The position numbers and the translations under genes were made by a program. Of a stretch of 64,000 bases of DNA, positions 36,901-51,700 are shown piece after piece (position 1 is the first letter of the stretch; each line of letters begins with the position of its first letter). Origin of the DNA: Stercorarius parasiticus. Its lineage: Eukaryota > Chordata > Aves > Charadriiformes > Stercorariidae. The notes beneath the pieces were generated by a model. The model was not told where the DNA came from. It ran no database searches and was given only the letters and a program-made list of their open reading frames with translations. The DNA is taken from the NCBI GenBank assembly GCA_013396915.1, contig VWZL01002824.1:310001-374000 (forward strand), given 5' to 3'.

Positions 36901-39781
36901 GTACTGCACTATCATGTAGTATTCTAGAAAGTCCAAGCCTTCAATTGTGCTTCCCTAAACAAAGCCGCTAAAGGGAGCAGCTGAGTAAACTACTTGCTGG
37001 TCCTGATACAGTCCTTCTCTGCAGCTTGCTAAGGTTTTAGCCACAGTAGAATTACTTGTTGGAAGTGCATGACTTAAGATTGCTAAGCCCATAGAGACAA
37101 GACGTCAATGAAAAATTTTGATTTAATATTTTCTTGTCAATCAATATTTAACCTTTAATTTCTCCTAACTAGCTGAAGTTTAAAATCTGTTTCGATATTG
37201 CTGCTATTCTTGACCAGAACAGGTCTTCTACTTTCACAATTTGCACAAAACTTTGAGGCATATAAACAATTTTACTTACTTTCTGGTCAATGCTCATGGT
37301 GGTGAGGTCTGTGTGGATGGTGCACAGAAAAGTCATACAGCTCTGTGGGGTAAAAGAAAATAACTGGATTTTTTTTTTGCTCTCTGGTTGAGTAAAACTG
37401 CAGAACAGTTCTTCAGAGGGCAGCATTGGTGAGGAATACAGCGGACGCCATTTAAAGAGCTTATTGATCAAAGTAAAAATAGACTGAGACCCCTTTCCCT
37501 CATGGCTGATGGGAAAGAAACAACGGAAGTTGCCTTTTGTGCCAGTAGGTTTATTTTAATAGGATCAATTTTATCAATGTGAAATTGGATTCAGTTAATG
37601 ATGATGGTCTCTCACTTCAACTGAGAGCCCGTAATTGGCTGTGAAAGACAGCAATATAAAATGTAGAGCTGCTTTTCTATTATGATAAACTATGTAAAAT
37701 TGATCATATTTTTTACATATTGGTATGTAATTAGATTATTATTCAGTCTTTAAAAAAAAATTATACTTAGAAACTAAAAGGTCATGTTGTCCCGTCATAA
37801 CTGTTTAATTAATTGGCCTCTAGCAATTTGTTTCCTAGACATTGCTGCTGCATGACTGAGGCACTGAAGCCTACTCCTTCCAATAAAACATCTGAATTAA
37901 ACAAAGATTTGTTACCCTTTAATTACCATGATGAACCTATTTGCTTCTGTTTCTAGGTCACAGTAATAAGTGTTACAGGGTTGCTGCTTAAATACTTCGT
38001 ATTTATAGATTTTAAAATAGATGCACAAGTCTCTGTATGAAAGTAATGAAGAATGGGGTTAGGAAGAACAGGGAAGTCCTGTGCAAGAGCAGTCACGAAG
38101 GAAGCGGTGCTGTACTGGAGTCTCTGGTTGCTCTTGTTTCCCCAGCATGTGTTATGCTAGGTAAGAATAAGTTTTCCCAAAACATGTGCACTTCTCTAAT
38201 GGACAAGCATCAAACCCAAGACATTAATTCAAAGACTTTTCTGTCTGTTAGATACAAGAGCTTTTTGATTTTGTGAGATTTGTTTGAACAGATGAATTTG
38301 AACAGATTCTTCGGGGGGGAAAGAAAAAAAAAAAGGAATAGGAGCCCATATTTTAAGAATTTATATAGGTGAGTAATGTCAGCCACATTATGTTTTTATA
38401 GCTCCTGTGTCTAAAACCACCTATTTTCACTTGTGTTTTATCTTGCATAAATATGCAACTTAGTTGAGAATATCCACAAAATATTTTCAGTAGTGTCTTA
38501 ACTGACGGGTAAGGAAAAATAAGCACCTTACTGAACTGTTTGGTCAAGCAGCTAGTTAATAGTTTCTCATCTTAAGAAAATATTTACAAGTCCAAACAAT
38601 TTTTATTTATTTTCCATTTTTGTAGTTATATTTAGATTCTATAGCAGCTCCCATGGTATATATATTTTTGATGATGCTTTCTTATTCAGGTATGCATATG
38701 ATTCGGGGATATCTAGCAACTTTTTGCTTGTTTTTTCAGTTTTCTTTTATTAACCAGCAGATTAGACCTAGGTTTAATGTTGAAGTTTCAACTGTCTACT
38801 ATGAAATCTTGGCAGTTTACAAAAAAATTTACCAATTACAAATTCGTAACAGCCTCCTTTGAAGACATAAAATGAAATATGGAGCTGTTCAGCCAACTGG
38901 TGGAGAACCTGCTGTGAGGTAAACCTGCTTGTCACGTACTTCACTAAAACAAAAAAAAAAGCAATGAGTTTTCTCTGAACTTTTTTTCTGGTTTTAAAGG
39001 TACTCTTTTGCATGACAGAGGCAATTTATAACCTTAGGGCTTCAGTTTGTTGTGTGTGCAAGCCAGGAAAGGCTGTTGAATGCATCACCGATATAGTTGT
39101 GACTATACTTCTAATTTGATGAAGAGTTGTTTAATCCTAGAATGGAAAACTTCAGTATCAGGGACTAAGAAAGGCCATAAAGAGGTTACAAAATACCTGG
39201 TTGAGGAGGATATTTGGAAGGTTGATGACAATTGAGATCTTATGTATTGGAAGAAGGTGTGGGTTTCCTAAACTAGAAGGAGAGAACATCATTGTCACCA
39301 TCTTTCCTTTGAGAAAAGCTGTGCATTAAAGGCAATGAATGGGGAATTACCTTCCCTGCAGCCCAGCGTGTAGGGAAGTTTGTGTGATGATGAGTGATAT
39401 TGTTTCTGTTTAAGCAAAGAATTTGCACTTTGTAGGAGCAGACTTTGGAAGAATTTTGCACAGTTTGGGAATGCCAGCTGTGAATTCTAGTATTTCTTCA
39501 CCTTTCATGATGATTGAAATGCACAAGTTGTCGTCACCCAAATAGCTGTCAACACAACACCTGCTGTTTGACTTGCTAGTCTCAAACTACTGAGCCAAAT
39601 TTATGTGACTGTTTTTCGTAGCCCATGCCAGTAGGTTCCAAAAAATGCCTTCAAAACTGGTAGAGCCTGCCTTGTCTATAACCTCAGTGCTCGAGAGCTG
39701 GGGAAATTCTTTGCACAGCTTCGTGCATGCAGGAGGTCTGAAATGCTGTTGACCATTTCAGTGGGACAACGTGGCTCTCGC

Positions 39782-40522
39782 CTACTGTGCTTGCTGCCAT
39801 ACTTCTGACCTCACAGTAGTCATGAGAAAAGCCATAGCAACCTCCCATTGCATCAGCCAGCTCTGTTTCATCATGTCAGCATGCTGTCTGTGTAATCCCT
39901 GTATTGAGGCATGCCGCTGTCTCCTCTCAACGACTAAATGATGATGAAATACATGTGGTGCATCCAGCTCAAAGCTGGGAGAGTACACGAGGGAGGCGTC
40001 GCTCTGTTCCTCATAAGCATTTATTATGAGTTTCCCCTGCTGGCCACAGTTGGATACAGGGCTCTTGGCTGGGTGGACTTTTAGTCTCGTCCTGTCTGGT
40101 AGTTCTTGTGCTCCTATTGCGTAGGAAGCCGAAGTGCTTCGCTCGAGGTTCTGACTGCAGCCAGGCATTTAAAGCCTCAGCACTTGCCTTCGTAGATTGA
40201 ACCCACAGAGTCCTGAAAAAGCAGCAGGACGCTCGCTGACAAATCTAATAGTATCTTTCAGAAAACTGTGTCCAACGTGCCAAATGCTATAAATACGCTG
40301 TAAATACGAGGTTCCAACTACTCTGTCCTTTTCTTTTGGTTTTGCAAATGTCACTGTTGCTCGTGAAGAGAATGAAAATGAACGAAAGCACAATGAAACA
40401 AATTGCAGTTCTAGAGGAACACATTCATCTGGGACCAGGAGGCTTGAATTTTCAAAATAGAAATACAAACAAATGATCTCTAATGAAAAACTATGTAAAA
40501 ATAATACTATCATTTTAGACAT
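39782..40522 (-). other. Unassigned CpG-retaining block with a near-continuous minus-strand frame
   Basis: On the minus strand, a single frame runs from 40522 to 39782 (247 codons including stops) interrupted by one TAA at 40169-40171, with an ATG directly after it. About 18 CpG dinucleotides lie in 39901-40390 by eye, more than in the surrounding intron. The downstream half (40168-39782, 128 residues) is hydrophilic, with a basic stretch around VVERRQRHASIQGLHRQHAD and a possible helical segment after it. I do not recognise the protein. It could be an old retrocopy, part of a transposon-derived protein, or a chance frame in a GC-richer patch. No poly(A) tail, terminal repeats or splice sites were identified, so I do not call it a gene. 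Confidence 0.3.
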
Positions 40523-43500
40523 CTTCTGTTTTCTGTGGGGGCTTGGATTTTTTCTTTTTTTTTTTTTATGCTGAAATGAGCAATTATCAGGTTTGATTCA
40601 GTGTTTTAAATGCAGTTGACAGTTATGCCTGGCCCAGTTCATAGAAAACTCATGCATCATTAAGATGGGATTTTCATGCACTTGGAAGAATGCATTCTAC
40701 ACTCTTCCAACAGAAAGCAGCCTCTTTAGTATGTACAATATGTTCATTAAATACCTTTCCTTGTTTGTACAAGTGCTCATGTCTCCATTATTCATTCAAG
40801 CAGAAACTAATACAAAATGTGGTACATCTGCTGTAGCACGTAAAAGTAGCTTTTTACTTAGGAGGGGGTAATTCTGTTCACTTAAGAGGAATTCTGCTGC
40901 ATGGCTTTTTCCGTACTTGGAATGTCATCTAATTTCTGATGGAGAGCAGGTGACATTGGAGTCCTACATTTATTTTCAAAACTGGGAGAGGGTTATTTTC
41001 TCTAATTCAAACCTGAAAATTTTTCTATAAATGCATTGGTGGCACTTTCAGTGGGAGGGGAGACAGGAATTGCAGGGGATCGCTGGGGCTCACTGCTGTA
41101 CCCCAGGCAAGTGACTTGGCAATGTTTTCTGTTGAACCAGTGTGATGCAGATAGTGTTTCTTTTATACATACAAAAAGGAACAGTTTTGAGAATTAAAAC
41201 TGACAAGGCATTTGCCTAGGCTCAGGGAAGTGCTGGATTCGAATGTTTGCTCCACACTGGGCGATGGCAGCCCTTTGCTGTCAGAAGGCATGTCCTGCCT
41301 GCTGGGCTCTCGGCTCTTCTCCATCTCTCCTATATCCTTCAAAACCATTGAGAAACTGACTTCTTTTTCTAGTGTTGAATGTGAGAATAATACTAAGCCT
41401 CTGGTTTTCATGAAATAAAAATGTTTTCTGGCCCTCGCTGTTATTACTGTATTAGTTAGCACTACTGAAAAACCTTAAGTGTCCACTCAGATATGCTTTT
41501 TATTAAAGTAGTGACAGCTGGTTTCATACTCACAGAAACACTGGAATATAATTTTGCAAATATTCTTTTAAGGTTTGAGGATGAGGACTTTGATCTTTCT
41601 GTGTGTTTGTGGAAAGATGGCTGCATTTTAGAGGAGCAATTCTCCATCCGGCTTTTTGGAAGTTACATCTTGACCTGTGTGTGCAGACTGTGTGCTGGAA
41701 ACATCTGAAAAGGTCTGAATGATTTGGAAATCAGAGGTGACTCCTTCATACTGAGGAAAGTGCTGTCATTCCCAGGGAGACAATTTGTGAGGGCATTGCA
41801 TACCAAAGGGTGCAGGGATCAGGGGCAGCTAGATAGGCGTCCAACCTCTCACCAAAAGGCTCCTACGCTTGTTAAAGCATATTTGCCGCAAGTATAAAGC
41901 AACGTAAGGTCCTTCTTGACAAAGCGGAGACAGTTCTTTGCATTAACCCATGCTGCAGCAATTGCTATAGGTATTTAGATAAACCATTAAAGTCTTGCGG
42001 TATCATTGAGCAACAATTTATTTCTTTCTTAGCGGAGCTAATCAGGCAAATCGAGAAACTCATTGTGTAAACGCAGCTTTAAAATAACACTCCACTTTGC
42101 CATTCCATTATATGTATCTGCTGTCAACAGTTTATTTTTTTTAATGTGAGTTTCTTAAAAGTTTGGAAGTTTTCTAAATCCTGATACTTTAATGGAGACT
42201 GTAGATGAAATATAATCCTCATCTATTCATAACCAGTCAAAAATAAACAATTTTTTCAAGCCATTAGAGCATACAGAGGAAAAGTTCATGAACCAATCAT
42301 TTGGGGCTTTTGGCAGACCATACGGAACTTTTCTAACAGCTATTTATAAGGTCCTAATGTGTTTATTTTCACAATAAATCTGACTTATTGCTGAATGTGT
42401 TGGTTTCATAGTAAAATAAACACTGAAGATTACAAACATAACCTTTTGTAAAGTCTTCTGAAAGCCCGAGGCTTAATTTAATAAATGTGATGTTCTCTAT
42501 ATTGCCTGGGAAATGTATGCCAACTCTGAGAAAAAAGAAAAAAAGAACAACAGCCCGAACCCTTGCTTTAAATTACAAAAGCAATTGTCACCAAGTCTAC
42601 ATTAAGCTGAACCATTTGGGCTGTAAAAAGTATTATAATTGATAGATTGATAGAAGAACTAAGAAGGGATAAATGAGGGAAGAGATGTACCTTGGTGCTG
42701 TTATTGAAGGGCTGTGTGGAAGAAATACAGAAACTTAACTTAATTTAGAGATTGTTTATATTTGCTTCGCTTAATTCTGTAACTTACTAACAAAGTTACA
42801 TGTAGTTAAGCAGTTGTAAAGTGCTCTGAAAGCATTTACATTACGGCTTTTACTGGTTTAATCAGAAGACTTGAAATCAACATGCTGTAAATCAGAGTAT
42901 TTGTGCAATTTCTCCCAATATTTTGCCCCTTGCCAGTGCCAGAGATGAGCACCCTACTCCGCTAAAGTTAGTGGCTCTGTTCCCCTTGTAGTTGAGTCAG
43001 GATTTCAGCTCAGATGTGTAAGATGATTATCAAATGTTCAGAAAAGGCAATTAAAGAATAACCAATCCATAAAAGAAACTTTCTCTTTTTATACTGTGTC
43101 CTCAGAAATCCTGTCTGATGTGTATGTGAACATCCTCATTAGGCATGCAATTCCTAATTCTTTTAGTGAATCCTACTAAGCTCTTGACCTCAATGATATG
43201 TTTCGGTAATGAGTTTGTAGGTTAATTACATATTGTGTTAGAGTACTTCCTTCTGTCAGCTTTAAATATATTGCTTTTGAACTTCATTAGATACTCCCTT
43301 GTTCTTGTCTTATTAAAATGTATCACTACTAACTATCAAATATATTTTTGTGTTGGATTCATTATTTTATTTGTCCAGTGCTAAACAGGCTTCAACTTTT
43401 CTTCTTCATGGTAAAGTCCCTTCAAACTCCAACCAAATGCTTTAGGTTTCACATAATGAAAAAGCTGATTTATGTAAGTTTTATTGCCCTTCTAGTATGT

Positions 43501-46500
43501 CCAATTGCATGGGTGGGAAATGAACTTGGCTATGATTTGGTGTAATGCTGAGCATCCAGTGTCAGATAGATTGCTTTATATAACATAGCATTGTTTCGAT
43601 ATATCATTTATTTTCAAAAGAACTTGAATCATGGCCATAGAATGTGCTTTATGTGCACGCTTTGTTCTCAGAAAGAAGCCTGCAGGATCTCAAACAATTA
43701 AAAAGAAGTTGTCATTCCAGTTGCTGAAACGCTGGTGCTTTGGGGATAGTATGGGAACGGCTCCAAGGGACATGCCTGGGAGAGTGGACCTGGGTAGCAG
43801 ATTGTTTTTAAGAAACATCCTTCTTCTGAGTGATTTTATGTAAAAGAAGAAAGAGACCATTGAAATCCATTAAAAATGCTTTGTATTTTTGGAAATGGTT
43901 TTTAAAGTTTAGAAAAAATGGACCAGCTGGACTAAGGATCTTAATACACTATACAGTACTTATCTGTGTTCTGGGTAACACTGCAGACATTTATAAATGC
44001 CAGAAATGTTGGTCTGTGCCAGGGTTTTTTGGTGTTTGGTTTTTTGTTGTTTTGTTTTTTTTTTTCAGAAATGGGACAGGCTTTTTCTGCTACTAGGAAA
44101 GCTGCAAATTTCTGATACTTCCTTCAGTAATTACTGTCTTGTAGAGCTTTTATGAATATTTTGTCTTCCCAGTGAATCATTTAAGCTGTGTTTGATTAGT
44201 TCAAAAGAAAAAAGGTTATAATAATAAACACGGTCATCACATTCCCCATTTTTCTGAAAGTAATTAAGACTTTACTGGCAAGAGTTCACGCTGTGGTAGC
44301 CTATAAATCTTGTGCAGATCCTTAAATACTGGTGTCATAAATACATAAGCTAAGTCTGAACGAGGAGATTGGTTGGGAAGGAGCTTTTTAGTAGAATCAG
44401 TGTCATGAAGAGTCTGTGCCCAAGCAAATGCTCACAGTTTACAGACTTAGCTTAAAATGAACACTCCCCCAACATCAGAGTGATCTGGGCCGTTTTCATT
44501 TGTTTAAATTGTGTCTTATTTAAGTTTTGTTCCAACTGCTACTTCGTATTTCTATTGCATCTGAAATGCAACAGACAAGATGAGAAAGACAAGACTTTCT
44601 TTGACTTCGTTCTGGTCTCTCAGAGGCCAGTAACAAAACTCCTATGAATTTTATTCTGACATCTTTAGGGCAGAGAACATAACATCTGTGGCTCATCCTG
44701 CAAACGGTTGTATACGGGTGAGCTTACGTCCAGTCATTCTGTGTATATCCAGAATGGGGAAAAAAATGTGTTTGCACAGCACAAAAGAGCTCCAGCCCCT
44801 GTTGGAACCTTCTGGAGGCTTCTGTAAGATAAATATAAAATATTTTCTTTTTTGTTGTTGTTGTTGTTCCTGGAAACAAGTCATTGAGCCAAAAATATAC
44901 AAAAGTACAAGAATACTTACAGTTCAGATCTTACTGATGCAAATGCTGAAATTATTCTGGATGTGAGTCTCTGTATTTTATTTAATATGTAAATGGCCAG
45001 ATTTATCAGCTTAGTAGAATGTAGGAGTGCTTAGTCATGTCTAGCCCTGTGATTTTAGATGGTTAACTTGTGCGAGACTAGTACTACTACAGCTTGCTAG
45101 TAAATCAAGACTAACAACTTACTGCAAAGGTTGATAAAAATTTCTAGATGAATTGCAGTATTGCACCTCCTGAAAGACTCCCACATTGAAGATACAATCA
45201 AATTACAAAAGTCGGAAATAAATCACAGATAGAAATGTGTTATTTCTAACATCTTGCCATGAGACAATTTAAATCCTCTACTGAAATTCATGCACGGTTC
45301 AGTTCATACTCTCTCGGAATCTACGGGTGTATGGAAATCAGTTTTTTGAATTACCTAATTCTGTTGCTCTCTGCACTTGTAGGTGGCATGTCAGGGGATG
45401 GTTTTAGATTTATACCACCTATATAATGTCATTTTGGATCAGTCATCCATACATTACATAGATTCAAAGTTAGAGTGACTATCTATATTTAGCTGCACTC
45501 TAATGAGAGGAGCTTTCATTTAAAACAAAACAAAAATGGACCATCTCGCCCAAATGTCAATATTTTCAACACTCACAATTTTTTAATAGCAGCAGTCACC
45601 AACCCAGCACTTAAAAGCAATAAAATGCATACTTAAATACACCATTAATCTTATATTTCATACATAATAAACAAGTATGTTGTCATCATCAATTATGGAG
45701 AAATGCTTAAATGCTTGCAACTAAAACTGCTAAAGTTGTCTGATGATGGTGGGTTTTGCTGGATTTTAACTTGTAGATTTTGAATTTGTTACCTGCAAAG
45801 TATTTTTGAAGCCTGCATAAGAACATTTCCGTTATCACTTTCACTTGTTGACTGTGTGTCTTTTGAGAAATCATTTACATTTTAATTTCTTTAAAAGAAT
45901 ATAATACATTGTAAGTTATTAGAAATAGTGCAAGATACTGTTAGTATAATGTCAAAATAATACAGAGCTTGCATTTGGGGTTATTATGTTGTTAACAGAA
46001 ATTTATAAATATATTTTTTTATTTTCAGAAAATTTGGGGGATGCTTTGTTTTGAGGCTTCCAGTGAGAGAGAGAGATGAGCTTCTCATTTTGTGGTTCTG
46101 TAGGTACAATAATAGATATGTGCATATGCTTTTTTTATGATGCTAACATTTTCAGAATCAATATATTCTTAACTTGAGATGAAAAACTTATTTTCAAAGT
46201 AAGTAAAACAGTCTTAACTGATTTTTACTATAATGGTTATTGCGTGAGTTTCATTTCTTCTAAATTTAGAATGGTTGGAATTATGTGTAGTGTGTATTTT
46301 ATTTCATATACTACTTGGCAGGAATGTGGTGGTCTAGTTACTTTCCTGGAGTCAAGATCAGCCTCTTAGCTTCTCTCCCTCGTGGACCTATGTGCTCAAA
46401 AAAGAGACAAGGGAGTGAAGAAACCCGGCTCTATATGTTTGCCTGCTCTATTCAAATCGTGAGGCTGCTGATCGAATTGCACAACATTGTTCTCTTTTGA

Positions 46501-48017
46501 GGACAGTTCTCCCATTAATGAACTTCCAAACAATGGCAGCATTTTTTTCTTTTTAAATTGTCTTTCTAATTCATTTCCTTAGGTAAGGACATAATTATTT
46601 AAGCATTGTATTCGATTTGCACACAATTCTTTGTAGTTAGCATTTTAATAGGAAATTATCTTTATTTTGTTAATGTGAAAAATATTATATATTGATGGAT
46701 GAGCATGTAATCTGTGTGAAAAATGTTTTGTTAAATCATTAACACTAGGTTGTTTGTCTGTTGAATCAATGACCTTTTGATGGCAACAGAGATTTCACTG
46801 TGATAGTTTTTAATATTCTTCTTTTCCCATTACGACAAGGAGCAAACAGTTTTAAAGCAGCCTCTGTTTCACTTTGATATGAATAGATAAATTGTCAAAG
46901 CTGCCAACAAGAATGCTTCCGTATTACGGAGTATGTTGTAAGCAACACTACATACAGTGTTCTTGCTGGTAAACACAAACTGGGCACATTTAGTGGTGCA
47001 GCTCCGTTCTCGTCCTTCAGCTGAATTTAATGAGCTGTAACACTGTGATGAGATTTTGGAGAATTGGGTTAGTGTGTGCTGAGTGGGAGACAGATATGGG
47101 ATGACATTTTTTCTGTGTTGCCCTTTCCCACCACTTATCAGTGGAGAGGAAGGGATAAGAGTGGAATATGTGCACAGTGTATATTGTTCCACAGGAAAGC
47201 GTTGTTGTCCAGAATTAACCCTTTTAAAAATGCTCTGTATGGGAAAGGAAACGCAAACTCATATTTAACCTTATACTCCATGTCTTTTCAAAATTAAAAA
47301 GAATGATTGGTTTTCAAAGTATTGCCTGCAGCGTTTCTTAGGGGTATTGCACTGTGCCATTACTTCTTAGAGATTTGAGTTGCAATCCCAAACGCGTACC
47401 TTAGCCCTCTGCGTTGGAAGAGAGCGCATGTCACATTAATTATGCTCTCCCCTCCAGTTTGCTACTACTGTCTTGTTTGCTTTTTGCTTGCTGGCTTGAA
47501 GAGAAAGTTTATTCCAGTCTTGGCCTATTTCGAAGCCATCCGAAAACAGCTAAAACCAAACTAAACCCCAGCCAAATGGGTAGTAAATAATATATAGAGC
47601 CCTTAAACAGAAAATTTAGCGCTTGCTAACTGAGGAAGTCACCGAGACTCCCATCAGCAACAAGATGTAGTAGACTCAGTGGTTCTCAGCACTGTCATGT
47701 GTAGCACAGATATTTAGCTTTCAAAATGTAATTCTCATCTAGTCTTTGGAGGCCTAAGCTCTTTATACAGCGAACAGGGAGAATTAGTTGTGGAAGAAGA
47801 TGATCCAAACCAGCCATCATGCTGAGGGACTAAACAGGCACCGAGTGGCTTACAGAAATGCTGAAGCCTGACATGATTTTTTCCTGTACAACCCTAAGAC
47901 AGAAGCCTTTGTGGGACTGGGATTTGCAACCTAATACTTCTCCTGCAGCCATTCCTCTTTATGGGCATAACTGACTCTGTATTTTCTTTTGAAACCTGGT
48001 CATAAAAGAAAGTAATT
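40523..48017 (+). other. Intron, segment 40.5-48.0 kb
   Basis: This is AT-rich intronic DNA with a (TTG)5 tract at 44852-44868. The only other things seen are short frames without recognisable domains. No mobile element or RNA gene was identified. Confidence 0.65.
44852..44868. repeat. (TTG)n microsatellite
   Basis: There are five TTG units plus TT. It is a simple intronic repeat. Confidence 0.95.
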
Positions 48018-48700
48018 GTGCTTTTGTTCTTTCTATACTGGCCTACTGGCTGGAGGAGCTGCTTGGGAAGAGGAGGACTGAGGTTCAGCCTCTTCAGCCT
48101 GAGCACATCACACATTTGCTACCTCTGCGGGAAAGGCCTTAACCGGGATGTAGGTCTGGGTGAGGTGGAGCTGTGCCAATGCACAGTCAAGCGTTTAAGA
48201 TTTATGGGGCCAGAAAGAAAAAAACAGAAACGGTCAAGTGCCCAGGGTATTTCATCAACAAGGAGAAAATGGGGTTTGCTATAAACATTCATTTGATGAA
48301 ATACAGAAATACTGTCTTAGGGAACAGAGACTCCTGTCTGTTTCTTCAGCTCCTGCATGTTTTAAATGTAGGTATACATCCCTTCTGAGTGAGGACGGTA
48401 CTGAAACAGTGTCTTCCATTTCCCCAGCTCTAATCGCTGGTTTGTCATAGAAAAGATGGATGGCCACGCTTCCTCACCCCTTCGCCGTTCTCTGGGGTGC
48501 TGGGCTGTGCTTAGTTTGTGTGGCTTTGCTGAGTGCATCCCCTTAAGCCTGCCTGGCCCCCCAGAGAGCCAGGTCTGGGCAGGTCTTATCTGCAAATCCC
48601 AAAAGAGCTTTTGTAGGAGACCACCTCCGAGGTGTTCGGCATGCCCAGTACCATTTCTGCACTTCGGGAACCTGAAAAGTGAAGACTAAGGTACCTGCAG
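48018..48700. other. GC-richer intronic patch, function unknown
   Basis: This patch is clearly richer in G and C than its neighbours, most strongly at about 48450-48690. That allows several overlapping open frames on both strands (for example 48018-48284 and 48456-48689 on +, and 48595-48362 on -). None has a recognisable domain. CCTGGC and GCCAGG arms near 48552-48572 can pair. The overlap of frames on both strands argues that they follow from composition and are not genes. Confidence 0.35.
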
Positions 48701-51700
48701 GCATTTGGACATGTAGGAGGTGAAGAGGGGGCTGGGAATTGCACTCTGGGACTTAGTACCTATATTCCACTTAAATTTCACTTTAGTCGGCCTAAGTGCT
48801 TTTTTGGACCTGAGCCAACACTCCTCCCGTCATGCTTCGCGTGGCCAGTGTCTATTACTCTGGTTCTGCCAGGCATTAAGTCATATCTGAGTTTGATATG
48901 CCCTGAGTATGTAAAAGTGTTGAAAATTATTTCTGCCATACAGGTCAATAGATTTGAAGAACAGATTATCCAGTCCTGCTTTTTATTTCAGAAGTCTTTG
49001 TACTCCTGTTTGTGAATACATTACGTGATTTGACTAGCTGTGTCCTAGCATTCTTCACTGATACTGCTTGTATAAATGTAACAGATTTTTTATGTCTCAA
49101 TATTGGCTAAACGAAAATAACCTACAAAAGGAAGAATTTCCAAAGAACAACATATGCATTATTTATGGAGCTCTCTGGCAACTGTTGCTGATCTGTTGAG
49201 CTGAATTATTTTCAGAGTTCTCAGGAAAAGGATAAATTCAAAATTTGATATTGGCCTTAGAAAAGTCAAAGTGACCAACTCCCTGTAACCTGGTTTCACA
49301 TTAGGCCACCTGTTAGGGAGATTCACAGTCATCCTTTAATAAAAAGGTCACATTCAGCTAGTTCACAAATAGTTACAGTGAACTTTAATTCACAGTTACC
49401 TAGAATTGAAATTAGCATGAAGCACAGAGTTGTTAGTTGGGTCTCAGCTGAGAAGGTTTGAGATCGCCTGAAAAAATGGCAACTTTGAAAGGAAATGCTG
49501 ATTTGAAACAGCATTGTTTTCCCATTAATAAATCTCTCCTAAAGGAAGAAATATTTGAGTGTTTTTGAATGAGAGAGAGACACAGCAGGGTACAGGGTCA
49601 GGTTTCATTTTCTTGACAAGTGAAGTAGCCATTGAGGAGAGATGCTTTTGCAGAAGACCAGTTGAGATGTTTATGTACTGTAGATGCAAACTGCATACTA
49701 AATGGTAAATAGTTTTACAAATAAAAGAATATAATTTTGTAATTAAATCAACATAAAATAATAAATGTTACAGTGCTTTCTAGATTTTCCGTAGATCGAT
49801 GTTGTTCTGTTTGTCATGTTAGTGGAGACTTTGAAAGAATAAGAAAAGTGTAGTCCTATAGATGTAGGGTAATATAAAGCTTAGTTTATGAAGGACTAGT
49901 AAAGCCTTATCTGTGCAAGTTTCCTTCATGAAGAGATGCAGGAGACATTTGGAATACAAGGTCTAATTTGACTTGATCAGCACTTAAATAATTATCGAAA
50001 CTGGGTTCAGTATGTAATTGAAATGCTTGGAAGAGCTCTCTGTGCGATCATATTTTTCTGGTGCAATAGTCATTATCTTTGTGCTCGTTATGTCTCTTAT
50101 GTAATCAAGACATTTTTGCCTTTATATAGTCATTTGTTTTACATTAATTATCCTAGTATCTAAACAGTTAATAACAGAACTATAGGAAAGATTATTAGAT
50201 TTGTTCAGTAAGAATGATGTTTGCAAGTGATAGTCATAATCCAGAATTCACTAATTCATTTTACTGCATAACAATATTAAGAAGCTTTCTTTATTTTTGG
50301 CTAGAAAGCATTTAGATCATGGTCCCATACTGTCAAGTGTTTTATGAGTAGGTACTGGAGTTACCATGGCAAAACATACTATATGTGTCTTTTCAGACGT
50401 AAAAGAAAAAAGTGTTTTAAAGTGGGAGGAATGAATATAAAACACATATTTTTATTAAATATAATCACAGGGAACTATTTTAATGGAAAAACATCTTTAA
50501 AACTATTACAGTTTTTGTTGCATGAATACCAAATGTGTAGAGCGTGACAGAAGCCAGGAATTTCTACTTGAAATTCAGTGCATGGCAATGTAAGCAAAGG
50601 GAAATAAGTATAGGGAAAATCCCTAGTGGTTAAAACTGAGCGAATTGTTTAGAAACAGAGCGAAAGTAAGTTGTGTGAGACAACAGTAGGCAGGAATGAA
50701 AGGTCATAATTTGCAGATCACTTTTGCTGTCAAATTAGAATGAAAAGCATCTTTCCTGTGTTGTCAGTCAGTGCAAAGCACCTGTACAAGGTCAGCTGTA
50801 GCTGTGTTCCTAACCTACAGTAGTCTAAGAGTCTACTAGTTTAGAAACATTTATTAGATGTAAGAGTTATTATTATAAGGGATTATTTTTATACACCTCT
50901 TCAAATGCAGGTGTGTATAAACACTTGGCAGAGTTTCTTAGGGGTTTTGCCTGGGTGCTTGCTGTTAATTCATCATTTTGTTGCGATATAAATTTTTACT
51001 TGTAGAGTTGAACAAACTGGTTGGTTAGACACTAAGATTATATTTGCTATAGCACAGTCATGAATAGAGTTATCAGGGCATTGCACGTGAGAAAAATTAT
51101 GTAAGGTGTTCTATATAAAAGGTAAATATTGGTAGTCTTAAATGACAGGAATATAAAATTAACTTGTAAAGTTGGTTTATAGAGCTCTTTAAATCATGGA
51201 CAATATTTTTTTAAATTTTATTTTTAATGTATATAACATGAAGTTTAGCTGTATTTCAGGAAGTCACTTAATCGAATTTATGAGCATCTAGGCTCCTGTT
51301 TCCCACTAGGACCACAAATAGTTCGGTTAGTCTGATGTGCAGTCAGCCATCTCAGCCGTGTGATATACTCATCTGACGCTTTATATAGTGATGTCATTAA
51401 GATAACGCATGATTTGTGTCAGATGCTGTCATCCTTTAGGAAGATGTATCAAGTGCAGATTTATAAATATGTGTGTTAAAATAGCCACCATAAAGCACCT
51501 TTGCTGCCACCAAAGTTTCTTCCTTGACACTTGTAGCTCTAGCAGCACTGGAAGGTATTAACAGGTTTTTTTGGTAGGGAAATAGTTGTATTAGGATTTG
51601 TCATTCATGGGCATGATTCTGAGCTGTAAAGTGAGATAGCCATTGCTGATTAATCCCCTGTCTATATGCTTTTATTTTCAATACAGCGTGTGTGCTTTAC

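Larger units (their letters stand above)
29611..39781 (+). other. Intron, segment after the second CR1
   Basis: This is AT-rich intronic DNA. It holds T runs at 30549-30562 and 31273-31287, an AT-rich TATA-like patch at about 31031-31080, a G/C hairpin at 32498-32520, a repeated TTATTAACTACAC at 33400-33412 and 33424-33436, and a perfect 16-base palindrome at 33975-33990. Open frames of 138 codons (+, 31548-31964) and 129 codons (-, 32886-33275) run through homopolymer tracts and show no domain. No gene is called. Confidence 0.65.
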
